Positions 16,273 to 23,423 of a stretch of DNA of 34,835 nucleotides are shown here, piece by piece. The position numbers were made by a program, and so were the translations under genes. The stretch is from Maricaulis sp048270095 (GTDB lineage: Bacteria; Pseudomonadota; Alphaproteobacteria; Caulobacterales; Maricaulaceae), in NCBI RefSeq assembly GCF_048270095.1, contig NZ_JBLWTL010000027.1, positions 1 to 34,835 on the forward strand. The letters run 5' to 3'. The first letter of the stretch is position 1. Every line of letters starts with the position of its first letter. The notes under the pieces were generated by a model, which had not been told where the DNA came from, did not search any database, and saw nothing but the letters and a program-made list of their open reading frames with translations.

Positions 16273-16303
16273 AAGGCCGCTCCCGATGGGGGCGGCCTTT
16301 TTC
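16273..16303 (+). terminator. intrinsic terminator of groESL
   Basis: AAGGCCGC-TCCC (16273-16284) pairs with GGGG-GCGGCCTT (16288-16299) around a three-base loop, and T-rich sequence follows (16298-16302 TTTTT). It lies 34 bases after the groEL stop. Confidence 0.92.
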
Positions 16304-16364
16304 TTGTCTGGCCGAGGCTGCGCCATGCGTTATGATGCACGAAACAGACTTTGGGGAGACCGGC

Positions 16365-18311
16365 ATGAAATATCTTGCAATCGGCGCAGCGCTCGCACTC
16401 GGACTGGCGGCCTGCCAGCCCGCTGACCAGGCGGCGCCCGCCACCAGCGAAGCGGCCGCACCTGCAGTGGCGCAATATGATGCCGCCGCCTTCTTCATGA
16501 CGACCAGCTTCGGCATGGCGTCCAGTGCCGGCTTCGCCTTCTCGGCGAGCGATGAGCGCATCCTGATCTCGTCCGACGAGACCGGCGTCTTCAATGCCTA
16601 CGCCGTCGATCCCGGCACCGGTGATCGCGATGCCCTCACCGGTTCGACCACCAGCGCCACCTATGCCCTCAGCTGGTTTCCCAATGACGACCGCGCGCTG
16701 GTCACCTTCGATGGCGGCGGTGACGAGCTCAGTCATATCTATGTCCGCGAACTGGACGGGCGCCTGAGTGATCTGACGCCAGGCGAAAATGTCAAAGCCC
16801 AGTTCATCGGCTTTTCGCCCGACGGCAATGATATCTGGATCGCGACGAATGAACGCGATGCCGCCGCGTTCTACATCTATGCATACGACACGCTCAGCTA
16901 TGAGAGCGGCTATGTGTTCGAGAACAGCGATACGCTGCAAATCGGCGATGTCAGCCCGGATGGCCGCTGGCTCGCCCTCGTGCGCAATCGCACTTCGGCC
17001 GATAGCGATATCCTGCTGGTCGATCTGGCCGCCGACACGCCGGAACAGGTTCTGATCACCAGCCACGAGGGCAATATCGCCTACGGGGTCTACACTTTCA
17101 CCGCCGATAGCAGCGCCCTGGTCTATGCCACTGACGAGCATGGCGAGTTCAACCAGGCCTGGACCTATGACCTTGCATCGGGCGAGCGCGCGGCGCTGGT
17201 CACTGCCGACTGGGACGTCTCCTTCGTCACCTATTCGCCTTCGGGCCGCTATCTGGTCAGCGGCATCAATGCCGATGCCCGCACCGAAGTCACCGTCACC
17301 GATCTGGACAGCGGCGAAGCGCTCGCCCTGCCCGACCTCCCGGCCGGCGATCTCGGCTCGGTGCGCTTCTCGCGCGATGAAACCAGCATTGCCTTCACGA
17401 TCGATGCGGCGACCTCGCCGTCCAATATCCACCTGGTCGAACTGGCCAGCCAGACCCATACCCAGCTGACCCAGGCCCTCAATCCGGCGATCAATGAAGC
17501 CGATATGGTTGACGCCGAAGTGGTGCGGTTTGCCAGTTTCGACGGGGTCCAGATTCCCGGCATCATGTACCGCCCGCACGGCTCAAGCGCCGACAATCCG
17601 GTCCCGGCCCTGGTGATGGTTCATGGCGGACCGGGCGGCCAAAGCCGGATCGGCTATTCGGCGATGATCCAGCACCTGGTCAATCACGGCTATGCCGTCT
17701 ACGCCGCCAATAATCGCGGCTCCTCGGGATATGGTAAAACCTTCTTCCACATGGATGACCGCCGTCATGGCGAGGAGGATCTCAATGACATCGTCGCCGC
17801 CGGCGATTATCTGCGCTCGCTTGACTGGGTGCGCGATGACCAGGTCGGCGTGATCGGCGGCTCCTATGGCGGCTTCATGACCGTTGCCGCCCTCGCCTTC
17901 CATCCGGATGCCTTCGAAGTCGGGATCGATATTTTCGGCGTCACCAATTGGGAGCGCACCCTGGCCTCCATCCCGCCCTGGTGGGAAAGCTTCCGCGAAG
18001 CGCTCTATGACGAGATGGGCGACCCGGCGACCGATGCCGAACGCCACCGCGCCATCTCGCCGCTCTTCCACGCCGATACGATCACCAAGCCGCTCATGGT
18101 CATCCAGGGCGCCAATGATCCGCGGGTCTTGCAAGTGGAAAGCGATGAAATGGTCGCCGCCGTGCGCGCCAATGGCGTGCCGGTCGAATATGTCCTCTTC
18201 CCCGATGAAGGCCACGGCTTCCGCGGCCGCGACAACCGCATCACGGCGTCAGAAGCCTATCTCGGCTTCCTCGACACCTATCTGCGCGGTGACGGCGAAG
18301 CCGCCGAATAA
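16365..18311 (+). CDS. S9-family (prolyl oligopeptidase-like) peptidase lipoprotein
   Basis: 648 residues from ATG 16365, with GGGGAG seven bases upstream; the earlier ATG 16332 would precede the lipoprotein leader. The leader MKYLAIGAALALGLAAC predicts lipidation at the cysteine of LAAC, so the enzyme is exported and membrane anchored. Residues of about 50-390 form a WD40-like beta-propeller with repeated FSPDG, SPDGRW and YSPSGRY blades. The C-terminal alpha/beta hydrolase has the triad S500 (GGSYGGF), D585 (GANDPRV) and H617 (DEGHGF). It is related to dipeptidyl and acylaminoacyl peptidases; substrate specificity is not evident. It follows the groEL terminator, so it needs its own promoter. 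Confidence 0.93.
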   Translation: MKYLAIGAALALGLAACQPADQAAPATSEAAAPAVAQYDAAAFFMTTSFGMASSAGFAFSASDERILISSDETGVFNAYAVDPGTGDRDALTGSTTSATYALSWFPNDDRALVTFDGGGDELSHIYVRELDGRLSDLTPGENVKAQFIGFSPDGNDIWIATNERDAAAFYIYAYDTLSYESGYVFENSDTLQIGDVSPDGRWLALVRNRTSADSDILLVDLAADTPEQVLITSHEGNIAYGVYTFTADSSALVYATDEHGEFNQAWTYDLASGERAALVTADWDVSFVTYSPSGRYLVSGINADARTEVTVTDLDSGEALALPDLPAGDLGSVRFSRDETSIAFTIDAATSPSNIHLVELASQTHTQLTQALNPAINEADMVDAEVVRFASFDGVQIPGIMYRPHGSSADNPVPALVMVHGGPGGQSRIGYSAMIQHLVNHGYAVYAANNRGSSGYGKTFFHMDDRRHGEEDLNDIVAAGDYLRSLDWVRDDQVGVIGGSYGGFMTVAALAFHPDAFEVGIDIFGVTNWERTLASIPPWWESFREALYDEMGDPATDAERHRAISPLFHADTITKPLMVIQGANDPRVLQVESDEMVAAVRANGVPVEYVLFPDEGHGFRGRDNRITASEAYLGFLDTYLRGDGEAAE

Positions 18312-18349
18312 AACTGGCAGGCGGGCGGCCTGCGGGTCGCCCGCAGGCG

Positions 18350-19459
18350 TCAGACCGGCTGACGCAACGCCGCAATCCGCGCCACCGACCGGTCAATCCG
18401 CGCCTCGGTCAGCCGTCCCTCGGCAATCGCCTCGCCGACCCAGCCGACAATGCGCTGCGGCAATTCCGGGTCGGGGGCGGCCGAGTTGGACAGCATGATG
18501 ATGTCATTGCCGGCCTCGATCGAGCGCAGCACGGCCTCGCGCTGGCTGTAATTCTCGCGGATCGCGGCCATGTCGAGATCATCGGTCATCACCACGCCGT
18601 CAAAGCCCATTTCACCACGCAGAAGTCCCTCGATCACCGGTGCCGAGAAGGTCACCGGCACATCAGCCGGATCGAGGCCACGCTGGGTCAGGTGGCCGCC
18701 CATGATCAGGCGCGCCTCACCGGCATCGATCAGGCGGCGGAAAGGGTCGAGCTCGGCATCGCTCCAGGTCTCGGTGATGTCGACAAAGCCGGCATGACTG
18801 TCGCCGCGCGAATGCCCGTGTCCGGGAAAATGCTTGATGGCGCAGACGGCACCCGCCTCGCGATAGGCCTCGATGAAGGCGCTGGCATAGGCGGCGACCG
18901 TCACGCCATCATCGCCATAGGCGCGGCCATGGCGGCCGATCACGGCATTGTCCGGATCATTCAGATCGGCGACGGGTGCGAGATTCATGTTGAAGCCGGC
19001 CGCGCGGAATTCCTGCGCGGCGGCGGCATAGACGTCACGCGCGGCCTCGGCATCGCCGGCCTGCGCCACCAATAGCGCACGCGGCACGGCGCCATAACCC
19101 AGATCACGTGACAGGCGCTGAACCACCCCGCCCTCCTGGTCGACCGCCATCCAGGCATCGGGCGCGATCGCCCGGAAGCGGGCCGTCAGACCCTCAACAC
19201 CTTCGCGCGAGCGCACATTATGGCGCAGGAAGAGTACGCCGCCGATCCGGCCGCTGGCGAGATGACCCGCGATATGGTCGGCGCCATCCGTGTCCACGGT
19301 CGAGCCAATGAAGCCGAGCAGCAACATCTGCCCGATCCGTTGTTCCAGACTCAGCCCTTCGGCCAGCGCAAAGGATCCCGGGACAAGGCTCAAGCCAGCT
19401 CCGGCAGCCGCCCAGCCCAGCACACGGCGGCGGTCAGGACCGCAAACAGGGTCAGTCAT
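18350..19459 (-). CDS. nagZ: GH3 beta-N-acetylhexosaminidase, NagZ-like, with Tat-type leader
   Basis: 369 residues. NagZ removes beta-linked N-acetylglucosamine from peptidoglycan fragments. GH3 hallmarks are AVDQEGGVVQRL, the catalytic-dyad loop KHFPGHGHSRGDSH (209-222; D220/H222) and VMTDDLDM with the nucleophile at D293. The N-terminus DRRRVLGWAAAGAGLSLVPG with ALA at 31-33 looks like a twin-arginine signal peptide. Classical NagZ is cytoplasmic, so this copy may act in the periplasm, on the sacculus or on released muropeptides. The start region is convincing because GGAG lies upstream of ATG 19459. The gene is convergent with the S9 peptidase gene. Confidence 0.9.
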   Translation of the reverse strand: MTDPVCGPDRRRVLGWAAAGAGLSLVPGSFALAEGLSLEQRIGQMLLLGFIGSTVDTDGADHIAGHLASGRIGGVLFLRHNVRSREGVEGLTARFRAIAPDAWMAVDQEGGVVQRLSRDLGYGAVPRALLVAQAGDAEAARDVYAAAAQEFRAAGFNMNLAPVADLNDPDNAVIGRHGRAYGDDGVTVAAYASAFIEAYREAGAVCAIKHFPGHGHSRGDSHAGFVDITETWSDAELDPFRRLIDAGEARLIMGGHLTQRGLDPADVPVTFSAPVIEGLLRGEMGFDGVVMTDDLDMAAIRENYSQREAVLRSIEAGNDIIMLSNSAAPDPELPQRIVGWVGEAIAEGRLTEARIDRSVARIAALRQPV

Positions 19460-19816
19460 TCTGGAGGCTCCAAAGCAAAACAGATCTGACCGTCACCATG
19501 CAAAGCGGGGGCCGGTCATGCAAGCCCGGGATGGAGGCGCAAGCGTCCGCCGCGAATCTTGCGAAAACGTCACATCGCTGCAACCACAAGGTCGGGAAAC
19601 ATCCAGCATGCTCGTTCTCAGCCGCTCTTTTCACGATCAGCGGCCCCTTTAGTGACTGGGCGCGACACCGGACCGGTGGCGCGCCCTTCTTTTTTGCTGC
19701 GACGGCCGCACGCCGGACCTCGGCGCCAAGCCTGTCCAAAAATTCAGGCCGGAGCCAAGGCCCGGTAACCTTGATGGGTCCAGCGTGATGCCAGCTTGAG
19801 ATGAAAGGGACACATC
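19460..19816 (+). other. 357-base gap with orphan hairpins: possible small RNA or mRNA leader
   Basis: The gap between the nagZ-like start and the divergent exported-protein gene has no convincing protein gene. It does hold a six-base-pair hairpin (GCCGCT 19621-19626 with AGCGGC 19638-19643) followed by a strong plus-strand terminator (19658-19695). Short plus-strand frames exist here, but none has a ribosome binding site or family resemblance. A plus-strand transcript beginning somewhere in 19480-19600 and ending at about 19695 would explain the terminator. I could not find a clear -35/-10 pair. Confidence 0.4.
19658..19695 (+). terminator. strong intrinsic terminator with no gene in front of it
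   Basis: GGGCGCG (19658-19664) pairs with CGCGCCC (19680-19686); after one mismatch CACCG (19666-19670) pairs with CGGTG (19674-19678). TTCTTTTTT (19687-19695) follows. There is no T-run on the minus side, so it acts only on plus-strand transcripts. It is 121 bases upstream of the next start codon. Confidence 0.85.
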
Positions 19817-21007
19817 ATGAAGAAATTTCTGCTCGCGACCGCAGCAGCCACGCTGGCCGGGACCGCGGCCTGGGCGCTCGATGACGATAACCACCGGACA
19901 CAGGTGCGGATCGGCGCCGCGCCGGCCATGGACCGGTCGCAACCCGGCACCGTGATCGAGATTCGCGGTGATGACGGCACGCGCACCATTCACATCCAGG
20001 GCGACAGCCCGCACTCGCGACTGAGCGTCAACGGACAGAGCATCGTCATCGATGATGACGGTGTCCTGATTGATGGCCAGCGGGTCGAGAGCGACGGAGC
20101 CGGCCTGATCATTGTCGATGGCGAGCGGATCCAGGTGATGAATGACGGGGATTTCAACCGGTTCGACGGCCAGTTCGAACGCCATATGAGCGAACGCGCC
20201 GAAGCCCTGGCCCACATGTCGCAAGGCCGCCATGAATTCCGCTTCGACTTTGATTCCGAAGGCATGCGTACCGAGGTCATGGCCTCGCTCGAAGCCGCTC
20301 TGGCCGGGCTCGATGCCGAGCGGACCATGGCTGGCGACTCCCGGGATTGGGGCAGGCTCTCCGAGGCCGAACGCGAAGAGGTGCGCGCCTCGATCGAGGA
20401 AGCCCGCGAGGAAATCCGTGAAGCGATGCGTGAGATGCAGGTGGAAATCCGCGAGGCGCGCGAACTGGGCGACACCGAATCACGACGCGTCCGCGTTGAG
20501 ATGCGTCATGCCGCCCGCGAAGCCGCCCACGCCGAACGGGATGCCGCGCATGCCCGGCGTGACGCCATGCACGCCGCCCGTGATGAAGCCCGGTCAGACC
20601 GCGACCGGGCCCGCGATGAGGCCCGGCAGGAAGCGCGCGTGGTCCGCGATCAGCGTCGGCATGTGGACCGTGCCGCCATGCAGGGCGCTCAGGAGAGCCG
20701 CAGTATCCGCGTCGAACGCAGTGATGACGGCCGCCGGCAGGTCTGGGTGAATGGCGAGGAACAGACCGGCGATGACCTGGTCAGCTGGCTCAATCAGCTG
20801 GAAGCCGAACGCCTGGCAGGCGGGCTCAATGACGAGCCACAGCGCCGTGAGCGGCGCATTGTCCGCTTTGATCGCGAAGACGGGTCCAGCCGCGAGGTCG
20901 ACCTGTCCGGACGGCGCGTCATTGTCCTGCGCGGCGGTGAAGACGATGAAGCTGAGCGAGTGTTCGAGCTCGAAATCAATGACCGCGACGAGGATGACAG
21001 GAAGTAA
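19817..21007 (+). CDS. exported protein with long charged helical region, unknown function
   Basis: 396 residues with AAAGGGA upstream of ATG 19817. A Sec signal peptide is clear (MKKFLLATAAATLAGTAAWA, cleaved near residue 20). The N-terminal domain (about 25-115) is beta-rich, with repeated short strands joined by Gly-Asp turns (SIVIDDDGVLIDGQRV). Residues of about 181-295 are an unbroken run of Glu, Arg, Asp and Ala with many Ala-Arg-Asp and Ala-His steps, suggesting a single long alpha helix or coiled coil. A second beta-like segment closes the protein (WVNGEEQ, RRVIVLRGGEDD). I do not recognise the family. The location should be periplasmic. Confidence 0.85.
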   Translation: MKKFLLATAAATLAGTAAWALDDDNHRTQVRIGAAPAMDRSQPGTVIEIRGDDGTRTIHIQGDSPHSRLSVNGQSIVIDDDGVLIDGQRVESDGAGLIIVDGERIQVMNDGDFNRFDGQFERHMSERAEALAHMSQGRHEFRFDFDSEGMRTEVMASLEAALAGLDAERTMAGDSRDWGRLSEAEREEVRASIEEAREEIREAMREMQVEIREARELGDTESRRVRVEMRHAAREAAHAERDAAHARRDAMHAARDEARSDRDRARDEARQEARVVRDQRRHVDRAAMQGAQESRSIRVERSDDGRRQVWVNGEEQTGDDLVSWLNQLEAERLAGGLNDEPQRRERRIVRFDREDGSSREVDLSGRRVIVLRGGEDDEAERVFELEINDRDEDDRK

Positions 21008-21035
21008 TCGAGCCAACGGGTATCAAACCTCTGCA

Positions 21036-21061
21036 GGCAGGCCGGCGCAAACCGGCCTGCC
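21036..21061 (+). terminator. possible terminator hairpin after the charged exported protein gene
   Basis: GGCAGGCCGG (21036-21045) pairs perfectly with CCGGCCTGCC (21052-21061) around CGCAAA. It begins 28 bases after the stop. The sequence after it is TTGCGGG, so there is almost no T-run; it may act as a 3'-end stabilising hairpin. Confidence 0.5.
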
Positions 21062-21077
21062 TTGCGGGAGCCAGAGC

Positions 21078-21181
21078 CAAAAAGGCGGGGCTGGCCAAGG
21101 CCAGCCCCGTAAATTTGCGGTTGGTCGATAAAGGACGTTTCTCCCCGAAACGCCAAGGACTAGACGGTCAGGCCCGGTCCA
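21078..21181 (-). ncRNA. candidate small RNA (minus strand), predicted
   Basis: A possible promoter on the minus strand has TTGACC (21216-21211), a 17-base spacer and a weak CAACTT (21193-21188). About seven bases further a transcript would start at about 21181. It would contain a GGAC/GTCC stem (21180-21157), a compact hairpin CGTTTC-loop-GAAACG (21152-21136 read on minus) and a GC-rich hairpin ending in TTTTT (21108-21079). A 14-base palindrome, TGACGT-AG-ACGTCA (21192-21205), lies in the promoter spacer. No family is recognised. It could instead be the 3' untranslated end of hisS. Confidence 0.35.
21079..21108 (-). terminator. terminator hairpin downstream of hisS / candidate small RNA
   Basis: Minus strand: GGGGCTGG pairs with CCAGCCCC around CCTTGG, then GCC and TTTTT (21083-21079). 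It is about 154 bases after the hisS stop. The other strand has GTAAATTT after the hairpin, so it may work weakly in both directions. Confidence 0.7.
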
Positions 21182-21191
21182 GATGCGAAGT

Positions 21192-21205
21192 TGACGTAGA
21201 CGTCA
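21192..21205. promoter_or_regulatory. palindromic operator-like site TGACGT-AG-ACGTCA
   Basis: A perfect 6+6 palindrome with a two-base centre. TTGACGT-N2-ACGTCA resembles sites of MerR-type regulators of the LiuR kind described in proteobacteria, but the resemblance is from memory and no such regulator is nearby. It sits between two gene 3' ends, an odd place for an operator unless a hidden transcript starts here. Confidence 0.4.
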
Positions 21206-21261
21206 TGCGAGGTCAAGCCTAGTGATCGCAATTTGGGACAGAGCGGTTATTTATCAACAGC

Positions 21262-22746
21262 TCAAACCGTCTTGTCGTCGCGTTTCGCAACGATCCGCAC
21301 CGCTTCGATCCAGGCATCGGATGCGACCGTCATCTGGGCCGGCTGTTCTTCGCGCCATTCCTTGTTATCGCTGATTTCCGCGGCCAGCCGCGCGCCGAGC
21401 TTGAGATCCTTGATCGTCACCAGCCCCTGTTCGCGCTCGTCCGAGCCAATGATCACCGCTGCGACAGCGCCGCGGCGATCCGCATATTTCATCTGCTTGC
21501 CCATATTGCCATTGCCGGCAAAGGCCTCGGCGCGGAAGCCGGCGGCGCGCAGCTCGGAGGCCATGGCGAGATAGCGGGCAGACTGATCCTTCTCCGCTGC
21601 GATCACGATCACCAACGGGCGCTCCTGCCCCGCACCGACCCGGCTCAGCGCCGCGAGCGCAGCGGCAAAACGGCTGACACCAAAGGAAAAACCTGTCGCC
21701 GGCACGGCCTGTCCGGTGAATCGCGCAACCAGATCATCATAGCGTCCGCCGCCACCGACCGAGCCAAACTGGATCGGTTTGCCGTCATCATAATGTGCCG
21801 TCGCCAGCAATTCGGCTTCATAGACAGGCCCGGTATAATAGCCCAGTCCGCGCACGACCGAAGGATCGAACACGGCCCGGTTATCACCGACACCGATGGC
21901 GCTGAGGACTTTGTCGATTTCGCCCAGTGCGGCCAGTCCCAGGCGGCCGGCTTCCGATTGCCCCACCAGGGGCTCAAGCCGCCCGATCACTTCGGTACGG
22001 CTGCCGCCGCTGGAATCGAGGAAGGCCAGTATGGTCTCGACACCCTTGGGATCGAGGCCGGCGCCTTGTGTGAAATCGCCCGACTCATCCTTGCGGCCGA
22101 CACTGAGCAAATCAGCGACACCATCACGGCCCAGACGGTCGAGCTTGTCGGCAGCACGCAGCACGCGCATGCGGCGCTCCGGATCGCTGGCTCCGATGCT
22201 CTCCAGCACACCATCGAGAATGCGCCGGTCATTGACCCGGATCAGATATTCGCCATCGGCGAGACCGACGGCGCGCATCACTTCAGCCGAGAGCGCAATC
22301 ATCTCGGCATCGGCGGCCGGTCCGGGCGCGCCAACCGTATCGGCATCGCACTGGACAAATTGACGGAAGCGGCCCGGACCCGGTTTTTCATTGCGCCAGA
22401 CATCGCCAGCCTGATAGCGGCGATAGGGCTTGTTCAAATCCTGGAAATTCTCGGCCACGAAACGCGCCAGCGGCGCGGTGTGGTCATAGCGCAGAGACAG
22501 CCATTGGCCGTCATCATCCTCGAGCGCGAACACGCCCTCATTGGGGCGGTCCTCATCGGGCAGGTGTTTGCCGAGCGCGTCGGCGAATTCGAAGGCCGGC
22601 GTCTGCAGGGGCTCAAAACCCCAGTCGTCATAGATCCGGCTGGCGGTATCGACGAGATGACGTTCGGCACGCAGGACCGATCCGCTGCGGTCTTCAAAAC
22701 CGCGCGGGCGGCGGGCCTTGGGACGAAAGGGTTTCTTCGCGCTCAT
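21262..22746 (-). CDS. hisS: histidyl-tRNA synthetase
   Basis: 494 residues, somewhat longer than the E. coli enzyme, as is usual for this alphaproteobacterial form. It charges tRNA-His. Class II motifs are present: the N-terminal basic arm RPKARRPRGFEDRSG with motif 1 following, motif 2 in YRRYQAGDVWRNEKPGPGRFRQFVQCDAD, the histidine-specific GLGYYTGPVYE and motif 3 in GGGGRYDDL followed by GFSFGVSRFA. The C-terminal anticodon-binding domain runs from about residue 395 (RPLVIVIAAE). It is monocistronic as far as visible, with the nearest minus-strand neighbour 677 bases away. Confidence 0.96.
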   Translation of the reverse strand: MSAKKPFRPKARRPRGFEDRSGSVLRAERHLVDTASRIYDDWGFEPLQTPAFEFADALGKHLPDEDRPNEGVFALEDDDGQWLSLRYDHTAPLARFVAENFQDLNKPYRRYQAGDVWRNEKPGPGRFRQFVQCDADTVGAPGPAADAEMIALSAEVMRAVGLADGEYLIRVNDRRILDGVLESIGASDPERRMRVLRAADKLDRLGRDGVADLLSVGRKDESGDFTQGAGLDPKGVETILAFLDSSGGSRTEVIGRLEPLVGQSEAGRLGLAALGEIDKVLSAIGVGDNRAVFDPSVVRGLGYYTGPVYEAELLATAHYDDGKPIQFGSVGGGGRYDDLVARFTGQAVPATGFSFGVSRFAAALAALSRVGAGQERPLVIVIAAEKDQSARYLAMASELRAAGFRAEAFAGNGNMGKQMKYADRRGAVAAVIIGSDEREQGLVTIKDLKLGARLAAEISDNKEWREEQPAQMTVASDAWIEAVRIVAKRDDKTV

Positions 22747-22827
22747 CGACGTCTCCGGATTGATCTATTGGCGACCGGGCCCTGTAAAGCAGGCAAATGG
22801 CCGCGTGTCTGCGGTCTTCATAATCGA

Positions 22828-22852
22828 ACCCGCCTGTGTGGGTCAGTTTTTT
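22828..22852 (+). terminator. weak orphan plus-strand terminator upstream of the small exported protein
   Basis: ACCCGC (22828-22833) pairs with GTGGGT (22838-22843, one G-U), loop CTGT, followed by CAG and TTTTTT (22847-22852). It lies between the divergent hisS start and the next plus gene. No plus gene precedes it. Confidence 0.4.
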
Positions 22853-22946
22853 CACCAGTTCGGCAGTGTTTGGCGCCCCTGTTCATCGGCGGTCAAGCTG
22901 TTCCTGCTAGGGTTTCCGCTGATCGTCCGCCACCGGAAGACCCGTC

Positions 22947-23417
22947 ATGCGCCATATCCTGTCCGCCCTCGCCGCCACGCTCTGCCTCAGCGCCACCGCG
23001 CTGGCCGGACCGGGTGCCGATCTTGCCGAGACGGCCCGCCAGATCGCCACTGAGGCCCAGGCGCGCGCCGATTATGCGGCGGCCCGGCCGGCCGCACCGG
23101 CTGCCGGGATCGAGCTTGGTGATCCGCTGCTATATGAGCTCGACCAGTTCTCCGCCGATGCGATGCGGCTGAGCCGCGCGATTGATGAGGCCGGCGGTCC
23201 GATCGATCTGCGCTGCATCTTTCGCGGCATGTCCGGCGATGCGGCCAGCCGTCTGGAAGCCCTCAACGCCGCCGAAACATCCGCCGACCAGGCCCGCGTC
23301 TATCACGAGATATCGGCCCTGATGCATGACGCCGCCGAGATCGCACCGGCCGCCGATGGCGAGGCCCTGCCCGACACTGTGGGCCCGCCCGGCACCTGCC
23401 CCGCTGCGCGCGACTGA
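22947..23417 (+). CDS. small exported protein of unknown function
   Basis: 156 residues. A Sec signal peptide (MRHILSALAATLCLSATALA) is followed by a helical, alanine-rich mature part of about 136 residues. Two cysteines (in LRCIFRG and GTCPAARD) could form a disulfide in the periplasm. The segment LDQFSADAMRLSRAIDEAGGPIDLRCIFRGMSGDA is the most distinctive part. I do not recognise a family. A GGAAG lies about ten bases upstream of ATG 22947. It converges with the dsbD-like gene with a six-base gap, so the two may have linked ends but no shared control is visible. Confidence 0.8.
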   Translation: MRHILSALAATLCLSATALAGPGADLAETARQIATEAQARADYAAARPAAPAAGIELGDPLLYELDQFSADAMRLSRAIDEAGGPIDLRCIFRGMSGDAASRLEALNAAETSADQARVYHEISALMHDAAEIAPAADGEALPDTVGPPGTCPAARD

Positions 23418-23423
23418 CGCGGC

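Noticed and set aside
16248..17579. 443-codon minus-strand frame opposite the S9 peptidase
   Set aside because: Shadow; it would also run through the groESL terminator region.
21160..21190. GGTCAGGCCCGG string resembling the SRP (4.5S) RNA core
   Set aside because: The essential GGAAGGAAGCAG apical part is missing and the flanks do not pair as in SRP RNA.
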